The notes under the pieces were generated by a model, which was not told the DNA's origin, did no database searches, and saw only the letters and a list, made by a program, of their open reading frames with translations. From assembly GCF_032818155.1 (NCBI RefSeq), contig NZ_CP102589.1:283501-347500 (forward strand): a stretch of 64,000 nt of DNA, in the 5' to 3' direction. The position numbers and the translations under genes were made by a program. The DNA is from Niallia taxi. GTDB lineage: Bacteria > Bacillota > Bacilli > Bacillales > Cytobacillaceae. Of this stretch, positions 7,818 through 18,639 are shown piece by piece; the first letter of the stretch is position 1; each line of letters begins with the position of its first letter.

Positions 7818-8311
7818 TACTCCACTTCCTTAATCTTTGCATAATGAGCTATTTGGTTCCTTAGTTCTAGTGCTTCTTCTTCTGGGATAGCTGGAATTTG
7901 ATGACTGCTTCCCATCGTACCGACAGAGATAGAATACAGCTTGTATTTTCTTAAAAGCGGCCCTTGCACAAGTTCAACCGACTGTACCTTTGTCATTGGG
8001 ATGAGTTGATGCTGTTTTTTCCATATTCCTGATTTCAACTGGATGAATTCTTCGTCCACATCATAACGCCAATATTTCTGCTTTAACGACGGTTCAATAA
8101 TAATTCCCCAGATTGCAGATAATACAGTTAAACCAATAAGGCCAAGAATAATCCAGCCAATCCAGTACGTCCACTCAAAATAATCATCTAAGTAATATAA
8201 AACACCAAGCACTACAAGTATCCCCACATTTATTATGGTCTCTGATATGCGCCAAACTTTCATTGCTTTTTCTGATATGCTTTTCTTCGGTTCCTCTATT
8301 TTAGAGTACAT
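7817..8311 (-). CDS. ydbS: YdbS family PH domain membrane protein
   Basis: A 164-residue protein with two membrane helices (about residues 24-70) and one bacterial PH domain containing FIQLKSGIWKKQHQLIPMTKVQSVEL and GTMGSSHQIPAIPEEEA. It is the usual partner of YdbT and probably forms a membrane complex with it. The ATG at 8311 follows AGGAGGT. The operon ydbS-ydbT appears to end at 6339; a TTTACA-like box lies upstream, but no promoter is clear. Confidence 0.87.
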   Translation of the reverse strand: MYSKIEEPKKSISEKAMKVWRISETIINVGILVVLGVLYYLDDYFEWTYWIGWIILGLIGLTVLSAIWGIIIEPSLKQKYWRYDVDEEFIQLKSGIWKKQHQLIPMTKVQSVELVQGPLLRKYKLYSISVGTMGSSHQIPAIPEEEALELRNQIAHYAKIKEVE

Positions 8312-8447
8312 TCTAGCACCTCCTACTTATAATGTTAATACGATTTATCAGCGGATTAGTTCCTGTTTTTAATAGAAATATGCAGTTTTTGTAAAAAATA
8401 GGTCAATAGATTCTGTTCCACTAATATTGTTAACGTATGATAGATTA

Positions 8448-8461
8448 TGAAAGCGTTTTTA
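8448..8461 (+). promoter_or_regulatory. cre site (CcpA operator) upstream of the arabinanase gene
   Basis: TGAAAGCGTTTTTA matches the catabolite-responsive element consensus TGWAARCGYTWNCW at 13 of 14 positions. It lies about 150 bases upstream of the arabinanase start, where CcpA with P-Ser-HPr would block transcription in the presence of preferred sugars. I could not settle the promoter boxes around it. Confidence 0.7.
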
Positions 8462-8600
8462 ATTTAAAAAACGAAAGGAGGTTCATACGGTACAATCTTA
8501 CTTTGGAGCCGCTCCCCATACATAGTACAACGCCTCATAGAATTGGAGCTGTCCATTACAAGCACTATGGCTTCCATTTCAAAAAGAAGGAGTTATGTCG

Positions 8601-11138
8601 ATGAGAAAAAGTAATTTGCGGCTTTTACTGACCGCCACTTTAGCTTTAGTACTTACTATTCCAAGCGCTGCATTTGCAGAAAAAACAAATCAAACAAACC
8701 TCGCCAGCGCAAAACCTGCAATTCCTGATTATCAAGACGTATCTGTCCATGATCCATCCATAGTAAAGGATGGTGATACTTACTATGTTTTCGGCTCACA
8801 TATTGAAGCAGCGAAATCAGATGATTTAATCAACTGGGAAACCTTCACAAATGGTTATACAACTCCAAATAACAAGATATATGGTGACTTATCGAAAAAC
8901 TTAGCAGGCTCTTTTAAATGGGCTGGAGAAGATGATTCTGACAGCAAGGGCGGTTTCGCAGTATGGGCTCCTGATGTTTTTTGGAATAAAAACTATGTCA
9001 ATAAGGATGGCAGCAAAGGTGCCTACATGATTTATTATAGTGCATCATCCACTTATATACGATCTGCAATCGGCTATGCTGTATCACAAGACATTGATGG
9101 TCCCTATGAATATGTTGATACAATTGTCTATTCTGGTTTTACAAAAGAAAGTGCAAAAGACGCTAATAGCAATGTTGACAAAAAGTGGGTCAACACAAAC
9201 ATCCAAGGCTTAATTAATTCTGGAAACCTGAAAAGTGAAAATGACAACTGGTTTAATTCAGACGGCTCCTATAACAATAATCTTTATCCTAATGCTATTG
9301 ATGCTAATGTGTTCACTGCTGCTGACGGCAAACTGTGGATGACATATGGCTCTTGGTCTGGCGGTATCTACCTGCTGGAGATAGATAAGAAAACCGGAAA
9401 ACCAATCTATCCTGAGAAGGATGGCAAAACAAAGGACGGCAGAATGATTGACCGCTACTTCGGCACAAAAATTGCCGGCGGCTTTTACAAATCTGGAGAG
9501 GGCCCATATATAGTCTATGATAAAAATACGAAATATTATTATCTATATGTGACATATGGCTGGTTAGGTGCTGATGGCGGTTATAATATGAGGCTGTTTC
9601 GCTCCAAATCACCAGATGGCCCATATGTAGATGCAAGCGGCCAATCTGCGGTGCTACCTGGAAATGTAGACAATTCACCATATGGAAATAAGGTTATGGG
9701 AAATTTCCTGTTTGAACGGAGAATTGGAGATCCTGGTACTGGTATAGGAGTCGGCTACGTATCACCAGGACATAATTCTGCTTTCATTGATTCTGAAACA
9801 GGGCAGCATTTCTTAGTGTTCCATTCCCGCTTCCCTCAAGCAGGTGAAATGCACGAAGTGCGAGTTCATCAAATGTTCATGAACAGTGAAGGCTGGCCTC
9901 TTGCGGCACCATACCGCTATAGTGGGGAAAAGCTCGAAAAAGTAAATAAGCAAGCTTTGATTGGCCAATATCAGTTCATTAATCATGGAAAAACCTATTC
10001 AGGCGATATCACAGAATCTGTATATATCGAGCTGACTAAAAATGGAAAAATAATAGGAGATGTGACTGGTACTTGGAAAAAGACAAGTCATAATGAAGCG
10101 GAAATAAAAATCGATGACAATACCTACAACGGTGTGTTTGTCCGCCAATGGGATGAAGTATCCAAAAGCTATGTGATGGCATTTACAGCCATGTCAAACG
10201 AAGGAGTCACAATCTGGGGCAGTAAAATGGAAGATAAGACAGACAAGGAAATCGTACAGGATGTTAAAACTGACCTAAATCTTGGCGATACAGCTAACGT
10301 AGTTTCTAATATATCCTTACCGACAGAGGGAACCCGCCATACAACAATCACATGGAAAACCTCTGATTCAAATGTCATCTCAGCAACAGGTGCCATAACA
10401 CGTCCCGAGGCTGGCGCTGCAAGTAAAGATGCTACGTTGACCGCAACCATTACAAAAGGCAAGTTCACAACAACTAAAAACTTTGTCATTACTGTTTTGC
10501 CATATAAGGAAAATGGTTTGGCTGCACAATACTCCTTTGAAGGAAATTTAAATGACAGCAATGCACAATTCGACAGCGGCATAATAACAGGAAATAGAAT
10601 TGATAATACCGGTGGGACCATTTCCTATGCAGATGGAGTAAACGGCGGGAAAGCAGCAAAATTTGATGGTGCTTCAGGCATACGATTGCCAAACGGATTA
10701 ATATCAAGCGACAGCTATAGTGTTTCCCTCTGGATTAAACCAGAACAGCTGACGCAATACACTACTACTTTCTTCGGTGCAAGAGACAGTAACAACTGGA
10801 TAAGTCTCCTTCCATATGGTACAGGAAACGGTAGCACAGAAGTATGGTCAGGCAGCTCTACATGGTATGATGCATCAGTCGGCAGCCAAATAAAAACTGG
10901 TGAATGGACTCACCTAGCTTTTACAGTAGATAATGATGCTATTTCCGTGTACGTTAACGGAATAGAAAAGTATAAAGGCACAGGTTTCCCTAATATATTC
11001 ACGACAGCAAATGCAAGCTTCAGTCTTGGTGTAAACTGGTGGGACTCACCATTTAAAGGTTTCATGGATGAATTAAAAATTTATGATGGTTCACTTACAG
11101 CGGAAGAAATAAGTAAGCTTGCCCAGGAAAATAAGTGA
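8601..11138 (+). CDS. secreted endo-1,5-alpha-L-arabinanase, GH43 with C-terminal LamG
   Basis: An 845-residue secreted enzyme. Layout: a Sec signal peptide ending near AFA (residue 26), then a GH43 five-bladed propeller (about 40-440). The propeller has catalytic base Asp51 (VHDPS), Asp234 (YPNAIDAN) and acid Glu300 (SGEGPY), plus WAPDVFW and GHNSAF, the latter probably at the central calcium site. Next come a C-terminal arabinanase barrel (about 450-545), an Ig-like domain (about 555-635) and a LamG/concanavalin-like domain (640-840) that may bind carbohydrate. It resembles Bacillus subtilis Abn2 with two extra C-terminal modules and should cleave plant arabinan. The second ATG (8601) is preferred because AAGGAG lies eight bases upstream; 8595 is only two bases from it. 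A cre site precedes it and a terminator follows. Confidence 0.9.
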   Translation: MRKSNLRLLLTATLALVLTIPSAAFAEKTNQTNLASAKPAIPDYQDVSVHDPSIVKDGDTYYVFGSHIEAAKSDDLINWETFTNGYTTPNNKIYGDLSKNLAGSFKWAGEDDSDSKGGFAVWAPDVFWNKNYVNKDGSKGAYMIYYSASSTYIRSAIGYAVSQDIDGPYEYVDTIVYSGFTKESAKDANSNVDKKWVNTNIQGLINSGNLKSENDNWFNSDGSYNNNLYPNAIDANVFTAADGKLWMTYGSWSGGIYLLEIDKKTGKPIYPEKDGKTKDGRMIDRYFGTKIAGGFYKSGEGPYIVYDKNTKYYYLYVTYGWLGADGGYNMRLFRSKSPDGPYVDASGQSAVLPGNVDNSPYGNKVMGNFLFERRIGDPGTGIGVGYVSPGHNSAFIDSETGQHFLVFHSRFPQAGEMHEVRVHQMFMNSEGWPLAAPYRYSGEKLEKVNKQALIGQYQFINHGKTYSGDITESVYIELTKNGKIIGDVTGTWKKTSHNEAEIKIDDNTYNGVFVRQWDEVSKSYVMAFTAMSNEGVTIWGSKMEDKTDKEIVQDVKTDLNLGDTANVVSNISLPTEGTRHTTITWKTSDSNVISATGAITRPEAGAASKDATLTATITKGKFTTTKNFVITVLPYKENGLAAQYSFEGNLNDSNAQFDSGIITGNRIDNTGGTISYADGVNGGKAAKFDGASGIRLPNGLISSDSYSVSLWIKPEQLTQYTTTFFGARDSNNWISLLPYGTGNGSTEVWSGSSTWYDASVGSQIKTGEWTHLAFTVDNDAISVYVNGIEKYKGTGFPNIFTTANASFSLGVNWWDSPFKGFMDELKIYDGSLTAEEISKLAQENK

Positions 11139-11146
11139 GTTTTAGA

Positions 11147-11177
11147 AGCCCCGTATGTAGGACATACGGGGCTTTTG
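11147..11177 (+). terminator. terminator after the arabinanase gene
   Basis: AGCCCCGTATG (11147-11157) pairs perfectly with CATACGGGGCT (11163-11173) around a five-base loop, followed by TTT. It lies nine bases after the stop codon. Confidence 0.85.
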
Positions 11178-11198
11178 ATTAACATATAAGAACGAAAG

Positions 11199-11237
11199 AA
11201 AAAAAAGACCCTCAAGCAATAAGCTTGAGAGTCTTTT
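11199..11237 (-). terminator. terminator of the rplM-rpsI operon
   Basis: On the minus strand a 12-base stem (11206-11217 with 11223-11234, one G-U pair) has a five-base loop and is followed by a run of T residues. It lies 12 bases after the rpsI stop codon. Confidence 0.85.
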
Positions 11238-11248
11238 GAAAAGTAAAA

Positions 11249-11641
11249 TTAACGTTTTGAGAACTGAGGTGCACGACGAGCGCCTTTAAGACCGTATTTT
11301 TTACGTTCTTTCATACGAGCGTCACGAGTTAACAATCCAGCACGCTTAAGTGTTGGACGGTACTCAGGATCTGCTTGAAGTAAAGCACGAGCGATACCGT
11401 GACGGATAGCTCCAGCTTGACCAGTGTATCCTCCACCGTTAACGTTTACTAGGATATTGTAGCTTCCAGTAGTTTCAGTAGCTACTAATGGTTGTTTTAC
11501 AACTTCACGTAAAGCTGCAAAAGGAATGTAGTTTTCAATTTCACGACCATTGATGATGATTTGACCGTCGCCTGGTACTAAACGTACACGTGCAACGGAA
11601 CTTTTACGACGACCAGTACCGATATATTGAACCTGTGCCAT
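11249..11641 (-). CDS. rpsI: 30S ribosomal protein S9
   Basis: 130 residues, the standard length. The N-terminus contains [16 protein letters not shown] and the C-terminal basic tail ends in APQFSKR, which reaches the P site and contacts the initiator/peptidyl tRNA anticodon stem. A ribosome binding site GGGAGGT precedes the ATG. It follows rplM by 21 bases and is cotranscribed with it under the L13 leader. It is the last gene of the core translation block; the plus-strand arabinanase gene converges on it. Confidence 0.98.
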   Translation of the reverse strand: MAQVQYIGTGRRKSSVARVRLVPGDGQIIINGREIENYIPFAALREVVKQPLVATETTGSYNILVNVNGGGYTGQAGAIRHGIARALLQADPEYRPTLKRAGLLTRDARMKERKKYGLKGARRAPQFSKR

Positions 11642-11662
11642 TTTTTTTACCTCCCTTATTAA

Positions 11663-12100
11663 TTATCCGCGAAGTTCGTAAACTTCTGGTTGTTGTGCTT
11701 GGTGCGGATGCTCGCTACCAGCGTATACATGTAATTTTTTGAAGATTTGACGACCAAGAGAATTCTTTGGAAGCATGCCTTTGATAGCAAGCTCAAGCAT
11801 TTTCTCAGGGTAGTTTGTACGCATTTCTAAAGCAGTTCTTTGCTTTAGTCCACCTGGATGCATAGTGTGACGGTAGTAAATTTTATCAGTCAATTTTTTA
11901 CCAGTCAATTCGATTTTTGAAGCATTTAAAAGAATAACATGATCACCAGTATCCACATGTGGTGTGAAAGTTGGTTTATGTTTTCCACGTAGGATTGATG
12001 CTACTTCACTAGCAAGACGACCTAAAGTTTTGCCTTCAGCATCAATCACGTACCATTTACGGTCAACAGTGTTTGAATTAGCCATGAACGTTGTACGCAT
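11663..12100 (-). CDS. rplM: 50S ribosomal protein L13
   Basis: 145 residues, matching Bacillus L13. Landmarks are [33 protein letters not shown] and [13 protein letters not shown]. It is an early-assembly large-subunit protein. The start at 12100 follows AGGAGGG and keeps the usual MRTT N-terminus. The upstream leader carries the L13 leader motif and its own promoter, so L13 probably controls its own synthesis and that of S9. Confidence 0.98.
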   Translation of the reverse strand: MRTTFMANSNTVDRKWYVIDAEGKTLGRLASEVASILRGKHKPTFTPHVDTGDHVILLNASKIELTGKKLTDKIYYRHTMHPGGLKQRTALEMRTNYPEKMLELAIKGMLPKNSLGRQIFKKLHVYAGSEHPHQAQQPEVYELRG

Positions 12101-12117
12101 GAGTTTCCCTCCTGAAT

Positions 12118-12213
12118 GTTTAAGTTTTTAATTTTTTTGTTGTTTTAATGATTTACGTCTATATGTTCACACAATTAAGTTTCCGGGGCTTAATGTGGGT
12201 TTATAATACATAC
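12118..12213 (-). ncRNA. L13 ribosomal protein leader RNA
   Basis: The rplM 5' leader on the minus strand contains CCCACATTAAGCCCCGGAAA (about 12179-12198), which I recognise as the conserved core of the Firmicutes L13 leader. The leader lies between a strong promoter and the rplM ribosome binding site. The known or proposed role of this family is feedback by L13 on rplM-rpsI. The secondary structure was not computed. Confidence 0.6.
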
Positions 12214-12219
12214 CATATT

Positions 12220-12248
12220 ATGATATATGCTAGAGTGCCATATGTCAA
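12220..12248 (-). promoter_or_regulatory. sigma-A promoter of rplM-rpsI
   Basis: Minus strand: -35 TTGACA at 12243-12248, a 17-base spacer, -10 TATCAT at 12220-12225. It lies between truA and rplM and gives the L13/S9 pair its own transcript. Confidence 0.7.
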
Positions 12249-12308
12249 GAAAATGTTACACCAGGTTTAGTTGTTATGAAAATTTCTTTTCGGCTTGATA
12301 TTTTCTAC

Positions 12309-13046
12309 TTAATAGTAGACCTTCCATAAATACAATCCGTTTGCAGAAGCAGTCTTTCCTGCCGCTTTACGGTCTTTTTTCGTTAGAATTGCTTTAATGG
12401 ATTCTGGCTTTCGTTTGCCTCTGCCTACGTCCAACAGTGTTCCAATAATGATACGCACCATATTATAAAGGAAACCATTTCCTTTAAAGCTAAAAATAAG
12501 CATATCGCCATCTTCCACTAGTTCCATTGACGTAATAGTCCTTACCTTATCTTCCTTGTCCGTCTTCATGGAGCAAAAGCTTGTGAAGTCATGTTCTCCA
12601 ATAAAATATCCAGTAGCATCACGAATTGCCTCGATATCCAATTTATATGGATAATAATAAGCATGGTTACGCTTGAATGGATCTCTTCTTTCAGAGAGAT
12701 GGATAAAATAACGGTATTCCTTGCCCGTTACATTGTATCTTGCATGGAAGTCCAAATTTACTGGTTCTATGGTGGAAAATACAATATCATGGGGCAGCAG
12801 TGCATTTATTGCAAGCTCCCACTTTCCAGCAGGTATATCCAGATCTGAATCAAAATGGATGACTTGTCCTTTTGCATGGACGCCCGCATCTGTACGGCCT
12901 GACGCTTGAATCTTTATTTCACTGCCTTTATGGAGCTTTTTTAAAGCTTTTTCTATTTCACCTTGAACAGTACGGTCTCTTGGCTGAAGCTGAAAACCAC
13001 AGTATTCTGTGCCATCGTAGCTGACTATCCCTTTATATCTTTGCAT
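12309..13046 (-). CDS. truA: tRNA pseudouridine(38-40) synthase TruA
   Basis: 245 residues. The catalytic motif is [15 protein letters not shown], whose Asp is the nucleophile. Other landmarks are [23 protein letters not shown] and [20 protein letters not shown]. It forms pseudouridine at positions 38-40 in the tRNA anticodon arm. The ATG at 13046 is preferred over the adjacent GTG (13049) because GGAG is seven bases upstream. It follows ecfT by 12 bases, the usual Bacillus order ecfA1-ecfA2-ecfT-truA. Confidence 0.97.
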   Translation of the reverse strand: MQRYKGIVSYDGTEYCGFQLQPRDRTVQGEIEKALKKLHKGSEIKIQASGRTDAGVHAKGQVIHFDSDLDIPAGKWELAINALLPHDIVFSTIEPVNLDFHARYNVTGKEYRYFIHLSERRDPFKRNHAYYYPYKLDIEAIRDATGYFIGEHDFTSFCSMKTDKEDKVRTITSMELVEDGDMLIFSFKGNGFLYNMVRIIIGTLLDVGRGKRKPESIKAILTKKDRKAAGKTASANGLYLWKVYY

Positions 13047-13058
13047 CACTTTTCTCCA

Positions 13059-13856
13059 TTATGATTTAAATACAAGCAGCAAAACTGCTACAAGTACTAA
13101 TAATACTATCATGATACTATCCGATTGCTTCCAAACTAGCTGACGATATTTCGTTCTGCCCTCTCCACCTTGGTAGCCTCTCGCTTCCATAGCAGTAGCC
13201 AACTCCTCGGCTCTCTTGAAGGCATTGACAAAAAGCGGAATTAACAATGGAACAATTGCTTTTATTCTGCTTTGAATAGGACCACTCGAAAATTCCACCC
13301 CTCTTGCCATCTGCGCCTTCATTATCTTCTCCGTTTCATCCATGAGTGTTGGGATGAAGCGTAAAGATATGGACATCATTAAGGCAAGTTCATGGACTGG
13401 AAAACGAATCTTTTTCAGAGGTCCCAGCAATGTCTCCAATGCATCAGTCAGCTCAATTGGTGTTGTCGTTAATGTCAGCAAGGAAGTCATGATTATAAGC
13501 AGAAAGAAGCGTAGTGAGATGAGTATCCCCATCCTTAGTCCTTCTGAATAAATTTTTATCCAACCGTATTCAAATAATAGGCTGCCATCTTTAGTAAAAA
13601 ACAAATGAAGACAGAAAGTGAATAATATAAGCCAAAGTATTGGCTTTAATCCTAGATAAATATATTTAAAAGGAACCTTTGACAACATAATCATCAAACC
13701 TACATAAGCAGCAAGTATAAAATAAGTGGCTGCATTGTTGGCCAGGAAAACAATACATATAAATAAAAATACAATTATAAGCTTTGAACGAGGATCCATT
13801 CTGTGCAGAAGTGAGTCAATCGGAACAAAACGACCTATTATCATTTTCCCCATCAT
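13059..13856 (-). CDS. ecfT: energy-coupling factor transporter transmembrane protein EcfT
   Basis: 265 residues with about five to six membrane helices (for example 25-60, 65-90, 105-130 and the C-terminal helix). It has the two coupling-helix Ala-Arg-Gly motifs (QMARGVEF and MEARGYQGG) by which it contacts the two ATPases. EcfT forms the shared module that powers interchangeable vitamin-binding S components encoded elsewhere. The start overlaps the ecfA2 stop by four bases, indicating translational coupling. No S component is in this window. Confidence 0.96.
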   Translation of the reverse strand: MMGKMIIGRFVPIDSLLHRMDPRSKLIIVFLFICIVFLANNAATYFILAAYVGLMIMLSKVPFKYIYLGLKPILWLILFTFCLHLFFTKDGSLLFEYGWIKIYSEGLRMGILISLRFFLLIIMTSLLTLTTTPIELTDALETLLGPLKKIRFPVHELALMMSISLRFIPTLMDETEKIMKAQMARGVEFSSGPIQSRIKAIVPLLIPLFVNAFKRAEELATAMEARGYQGGEGRTKYRQLVWKQSDSIMIVLLVLVAVLLLVFKS

Positions 13857-14725
13857 TGATGATCCTCATTTTTCTTTAAGTAATCCGCTAGTTCCATAAT
13901 AAATGTCTCCATATTTAAATGCACTTTATCAAGTTTAAAGCCAAGCTGTGATTCTAATTTCCTTTGAAATCTAACTATATCAGGAACATTCAATCCAATT
14001 TGCACTAAATCTTCGCTTTCCGAGAATATTTCCTCAGCAGTTCCTTCTCTATAAACATTACCTTTATTCATAATGACGATTTTGTCTGCATACAATGCTG
14101 CATCCTCCATACTATGTGTAACCAGTATAGTCGTCAGGTTTCGTTCTTTATGCAGTCTATAGAACATTTCCATGATTTCTTTTCTGCCTCTTGGGTCTAG
14201 ACCTGCAGTTGGCTCATCTAAAACAAGCACCTCAGGCTCCATAGCCAGAACACCGGCAATTGCCACACGTCTCATTTGCCCGCCTGACAGATCAAATGGA
14301 GATTTGTTCAAATAGTCTTCCGAAAGTCCTACTTCCTTTAAAGCCCGTTTAGCTCTGATTTTTGCCTCTTCCTCTTTTACTCCAAAGTTCATTGGTCCAA
14401 AGCAGATATCTTTTTCTACTGTTTCCTCGAATAACTGGCTTTCTGGAAACTGAAAAACAATTCCTACCTTTTGGCGAATTGGAGCAAGGTTCTTGTTCTT
14501 ACGGCCAGCTTCTATTAACCTGTCACCTATTGCAACACTTCCACTAGTGGGTGTTAACAAGGCATTCAAATGCTGAAGAATTGTGGATTTTCCAGAGCCT
14601 GTATGACCAATGATAGCCATATAAGAACCTGAGGTTATATTTATGTCCACATTCTCAATTGCCAATCTTTCAAACGGTGTATTCTCTTGATAACGATAGG
14701 CTACTTTTTGAAGTGAGATGTCCAT
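13853..14725 (-). CDS. ecfA2: energy-coupling factor ATPase EcfA2
   Basis: 290 residues, ABC ATPase. Walker A is GHTGSGKST, the Q loop is in [11 protein letters not shown], the signature is LSGGQMRR and Walker B is [13 protein letters not shown], with switch His in LVTHSM. The C-terminal extension typical of EcfA proteins is present. It pairs with EcfA1 to drive uptake of vitamins or metals. It overlaps ecfA1 by 25 bases and ecfT by four. Confidence 0.96.
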   Translation of the reverse strand: MDISLQKVAYRYQENTPFERLAIENVDINITSGSYMAIIGHTGSGKSTILQHLNALLTPTSGSVAIGDRLIEAGRKNKNLAPIRQKVGIVFQFPESQLFEETVEKDICFGPMNFGVKEEEAKIRAKRALKEVGLSEDYLNKSPFDLSGGQMRRVAIAGVLAMEPEVLVLDEPTAGLDPRGRKEIMEMFYRLHKERNLTTILVTHSMEDAALYADKIVIMNKGNVYREGTAEEIFSESEDLVQIGLNVPDIVRFQRKLESQLGFKLDKVHLNMETFIMELADYLKKNEDHQ

Positions 14726-15540
14726 AGCTCAGTCACCAACTCTTCTTCTGTCAATGTTATTTTGTCTACCTTTATCCCCTGCGCTTCAAGACCACTTCTT
14801 AGTCTTATGGCAAATGGGATATCAAGTCCGATTTCAATTAGTTCCTTCTCTAACTGGAAAATTTCAGAGGGCTTACCCTCCTGATAAACCTGCCCTTTAT
14901 TCATGATGATAATCCGGTCTGCTCTTGCTGCTTCATCAAGGTCATGGGTGATAGAGATTACAGTCATATTTTCCTGCTTCAGCTCTTTTATTAAGTCAAG
15001 CACTTCCTGTCTCCCCTGAGGATCAAGCATAGACGTCGCTTCATCAAGAACAATAATGCTTGGTTTCAAAGCAATAACACCAGCAATTGCTACACGTTGT
15101 TTTTGTCCACCTGATAGATGGTGCGGCTCTTGATCAAGAAAAGATAGCATATTAACTTTTTCTAAAGAAGCTTCCACCCGTTTATGCATTTCCTCTCTAG
15201 GGATAGCATTGTTTTCTAACCCAAAAGCCACATCATCTTTAACTGTTGTCCCTACAAATTGATTATCAGGGTTTTGAAAAACCATACCTACTCTTTTTCT
15301 CGCATCCCAAACTGTTTCTTCTGATATGACTATGTCTCCAATGCGGATAGATCCTTCTTTTGTGAAATACAACCCGTTTAATAGCTTAGCAAGTGTTGAT
15401 TTTCCTGAACCATTATGACCGACGATAGCTACCCATTCTCCCTCCTTAATTTGGAAGGAAACGTTATCTAGTGCCTTTGTCTGCTGATCTTCATACATAA
15501 AGGATAAGGAGTCGACTGATACCAAAACTTTATGGTTCAT
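14701..15540 (-). CDS. ecfA1: energy-coupling factor ATPase EcfA1
   Basis: 279 residues, ABC ATPase. Walker A is GHNGSGKST, the Q loop lies in [10 protein letters not shown], the signature is LSGGQKQR and Walker B is [13 protein letters not shown], with switch His in SITHDL. It forms the heterodimer with EcfA2. The ATG at 15540 gives the family N-terminus (MNHKVLVSV); a GTG at 15552 is an alternative, and the ribosome binding site (GTGGGG) is weak. Two terminators separate it from rplQ, so it probably has its own promoter in 15600-15715, which I could not define. Confidence 0.95.
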   Translation of the reverse strand: MNHKVLVSVDSLSFMYEDQQTKALDNVSFQIKEGEWVAIVGHNGSGKSTLAKLLNGLYFTKEGSIRIGDIVISEETVWDARKRVGMVFQNPDNQFVGTTVKDDVAFGLENNAIPREEMHKRVEASLEKVNMLSFLDQEPHHLSGGQKQRVAIAGVIALKPSIIVLDEATSMLDPQGRQEVLDLIKELKQENMTVISITHDLDEAARADRIIIMNKGQVYQEGKPSEIFQLEKELIEIGLDIPFAIRLRSGLEAQGIKVDKITLTEEELVTELWTSHFKK

Positions 15541-15566
15541 ATAATACCCCACTCATTTTTCTTTTG

Positions 15567-15595
15567 CCAAAAAGAAAACTCGCCTTACGGGCGAG
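15567..15595 (-). terminator. second terminator between rplQ and ecfA1
   Basis: On the minus strand CTCGCC (15590-15595), a five-base loop and GGCGAG (15579-15584) are followed by TTTTCTTTTT. It lies just before ecfA1 and could stop read-through or act as an attenuator for the ECF operon. Confidence 0.6.
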
Positions 15596-15720
15596 CTCTG
15601 AATTGGTTCTACATAAGATATAAATTTGAAGTAAATACCTATGTCCCTGAATACAGGAAATGTTGTAAATGAATCTTATGATATTCCTATTCTCGCACCC
15701 TGAATGCTTCTGTTAAAAAC

Positions 15721-15764
15721 GAAAAAAGCCCGCACCTCCAATTCGACCTGAATTGCAGAGGTGC
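15721..15764 (-). terminator. terminator of the S10-spc-alpha supercluster
   Basis: On the minus strand GCACCTC-bulge-CAATTC pairs with GAATTG-GAGGTGC around a five-base loop (15732-15764), followed by GGGCTTTTTT. It lies about 165 bases after the rplQ stop codon. The interval 15765-15928 holds nothing I can name. Confidence 0.75.
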
Positions 15765-15928
15765 TAGAGCTAGACGAGACATTTGTTCTTTATTCTTTCC
15801 TAATGCTCATCGTAACACTCTGTTTTGGCTTGATAGCATATAGAATGAGACTACTAAAGAAAAAGGGTACTTGAACAAGTTTCATAGCAATATAAACTGT
15901 CCGGCACCCTATGTTCCTTAAATCTCTA

Positions 15929-16333
<405 letters not shown>

Positions 16334-16350
16334 TCAAAAACGGCTGTTTA

Positions 16351-17295
16351 TCAGTCGTCTTTTCTTAGGCCTAAACCTAGTTCTTCCAGTTTATGCTTAA
16401 CTTCTTCCAGAGATTTTCTACCAAGATTTCGAACCTTCATCATATCTTCTTCTGTCTTATTAGCCAATTCTTGCACTGTGTTAATTCCAGCACGTTTTAG
16501 GCAGTTATAAGAACGAACAGATAAATCAAGCTCTTCAATCGTCATCTCAAGAACTTTTTCTTTTTGATCTTCTTCTTTTTCTACCATTATCTCAGCATTT
16601 TGTGCTTCATCAGTTAAACCAACGAAGATGTTTAAATGCTCTGTCAAAATCTTTGCACCAAGTGCAATAGCATCTTGAGGACCTGTACTACCGTCAGTCC
16701 AAACGTCAAATGTTAGTTTATCATAATTAGTCAATTGACCAACACGAGTATTCTCAACTTGATAATTCACTCTAGAAACTGGAGTAAAGATAGAATCAAT
16801 TGGAATTACTCCAATAGGTTGATCCTCACGTTTGTTTTGTTCAGCAGGTGTGTAACCACGACCACGCTTTGCAGTTAAACGCATGCGAAGATTTCCGTTG
16901 CTGCCCAATGTAGCGATATGAAGATCTGGATTCAAGATCTCTACATCACTATCATGAGTGATGTCCGCTGCAGTGACAACTCCTTCACCTTGCATATCAA
17001 TCTCTAAAGTCTTTTCATCATCAGAGTAGATTTTAAGTGCCAGTTTTTTGATGTTCAATATGATAGATGTTACATCTTCCACGACGCCTTCAATTGTTGA
17101 GAACTCATGAAGTACCCCATCAATTTGAATGGATGTGATAGCGGCACCAGGAAGTGAGGATAATAGAATACGACGTAAGGAGTTACCCAAAGTAGTACCA
17201 TATCCACGCTCAAGTGGCTCTACGACGAATTTGCCGTATTTGGCATCATCGTTGATCTCAACCGTTTCGATTTTTGGTTTTTCTATTTCGATCAT
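16351..17295 (-). CDS. rpoA: DNA-directed RNA polymerase subunit alpha
   Basis: 314 residues. The N-terminal assembly domain (about 1-230) has [24 protein letters not shown] Glu/Lys-rich linker leads to the C-terminal domain (about 250-314) with [22 protein letters not shown] and [16 protein letters not shown], which binds UP-element DNA and regulators. The ATG at 17295 follows AAGGAGGG; the TTG three bases earlier is not needed. It is in the alpha operon between rpsK and rplQ. A 175-base gap separates it from rpsK, with no gene seen in it. Confidence 0.98.
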   Translation of the reverse strand: MIEIEKPKIETVEINDDAKYGKFVVEPLERGYGTTLGNSLRRILLSSLPGAAITSIQIDGVLHEFSTIEGVVEDVTSIILNIKKLALKIYSDDEKTLEIDMQGEGVVTAADITHDSDVEILNPDLHIATLGSNGNLRMRLTAKRGRGYTPAEQNKREDQPIGVIPIDSIFTPVSRVNYQVENTRVGQLTNYDKLTFDVWTDGSTGPQDAIALGAKILTEHLNIFVGLTDEAQNAEIMVEKEEDQKEKVLEMTIEELDLSVRSYNCLKRAGINTVQELANKTEEDMMKVRNLGRKSLEEVKHKLEELGLGLRKDD

Positions 17296-17470
17296 CAAAA
17301 TATACCCTCCTTCAAAACGTCGAAACCCCGGCTATATTAGTAACCGAAATTCCCCATGTTTACGTTCCCGCTTTGTGCACAACAACTGGGTTAATAATTC
17401 TGTACGGGCTTTTAAAAAGTTTTAATCAAATCCCAGTATAGACAAGGATAAATGATTTTATACAGAAAAA

Positions 17471-17860
<390 letters not shown>

Positions 17861-17881
17861 TTAAAGTACCTCCTTTACGGA

Positions 17882-18247
17882 TTATTTTTTCTTGTTAGCT
17901 ACAGTCTTACGAGGACCTTTGCGTGTACGAGCGTTGTTTTTCGTGTTTTGTCCGCGAACTGGAAGACCACGGCGGTGACGAAGACCACGGTAGCAACCGA
18001 TCTCCATTAGACGTTTAATGTTAAGTGAAACTTCACGACGAAGGTCACCTTCAACTTTTAATTTGTCAATGATATCACGGATTTTGTTAAGTTCATCTTC
18101 CGTTAAGTCACGAACACGAGTATCTTCAGAAACACCAGCTTCTGCTAATACTTTTTGTGCAGTAATTTTTCCGATACCAAAAATGTATGTTAAAGATATT
18201 ACTACGCGTTTTTCACGTGGAATATCCACACCAGCAATACGTGCCAT
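17882..18247 (-). CDS. rpsM: 30S ribosomal protein S13
   Basis: 121 residues. It begins [21 protein letters not shown], with the central [11 protein letters not shown] motif, [17 protein letters not shown] and a basic C-terminal tail ending VANKKK. It forms inter-subunit bridges in the 30S head and contacts P-site tRNA. A strong AAGGAGGT precedes it. It lies between rpmJ and rpsK. Confidence 0.98.
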   Translation of the reverse strand: MARIAGVDIPREKRVVISLTYIFGIGKITAQKVLAEAGVSEDTRVRDLTEDELNKIRDIIDKLKVEGDLRREVSLNIKRLMEIGCYRGLRHRRGLPVRGQNTKNNARTRKGPRKTVANKKK

Positions 18248-18269
18248 CTATATGCGCACCTCCTTATAA

Positions 18270-18639
<370 letters not shown>

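Noticed and set aside
9313..9681. An antisense open frame inside the arabinanase gene
   Set aside because: It is out of frame with a strongly supported long gene, has no ribosome binding site and no recognisable domain.
15541..15928. A riboswitch ahead of the ECF operon
   Set aside because: The stems here have the shape of plain terminators; I found no conserved ligand-binding core such as cobalamin, TPP or FMN motifs.
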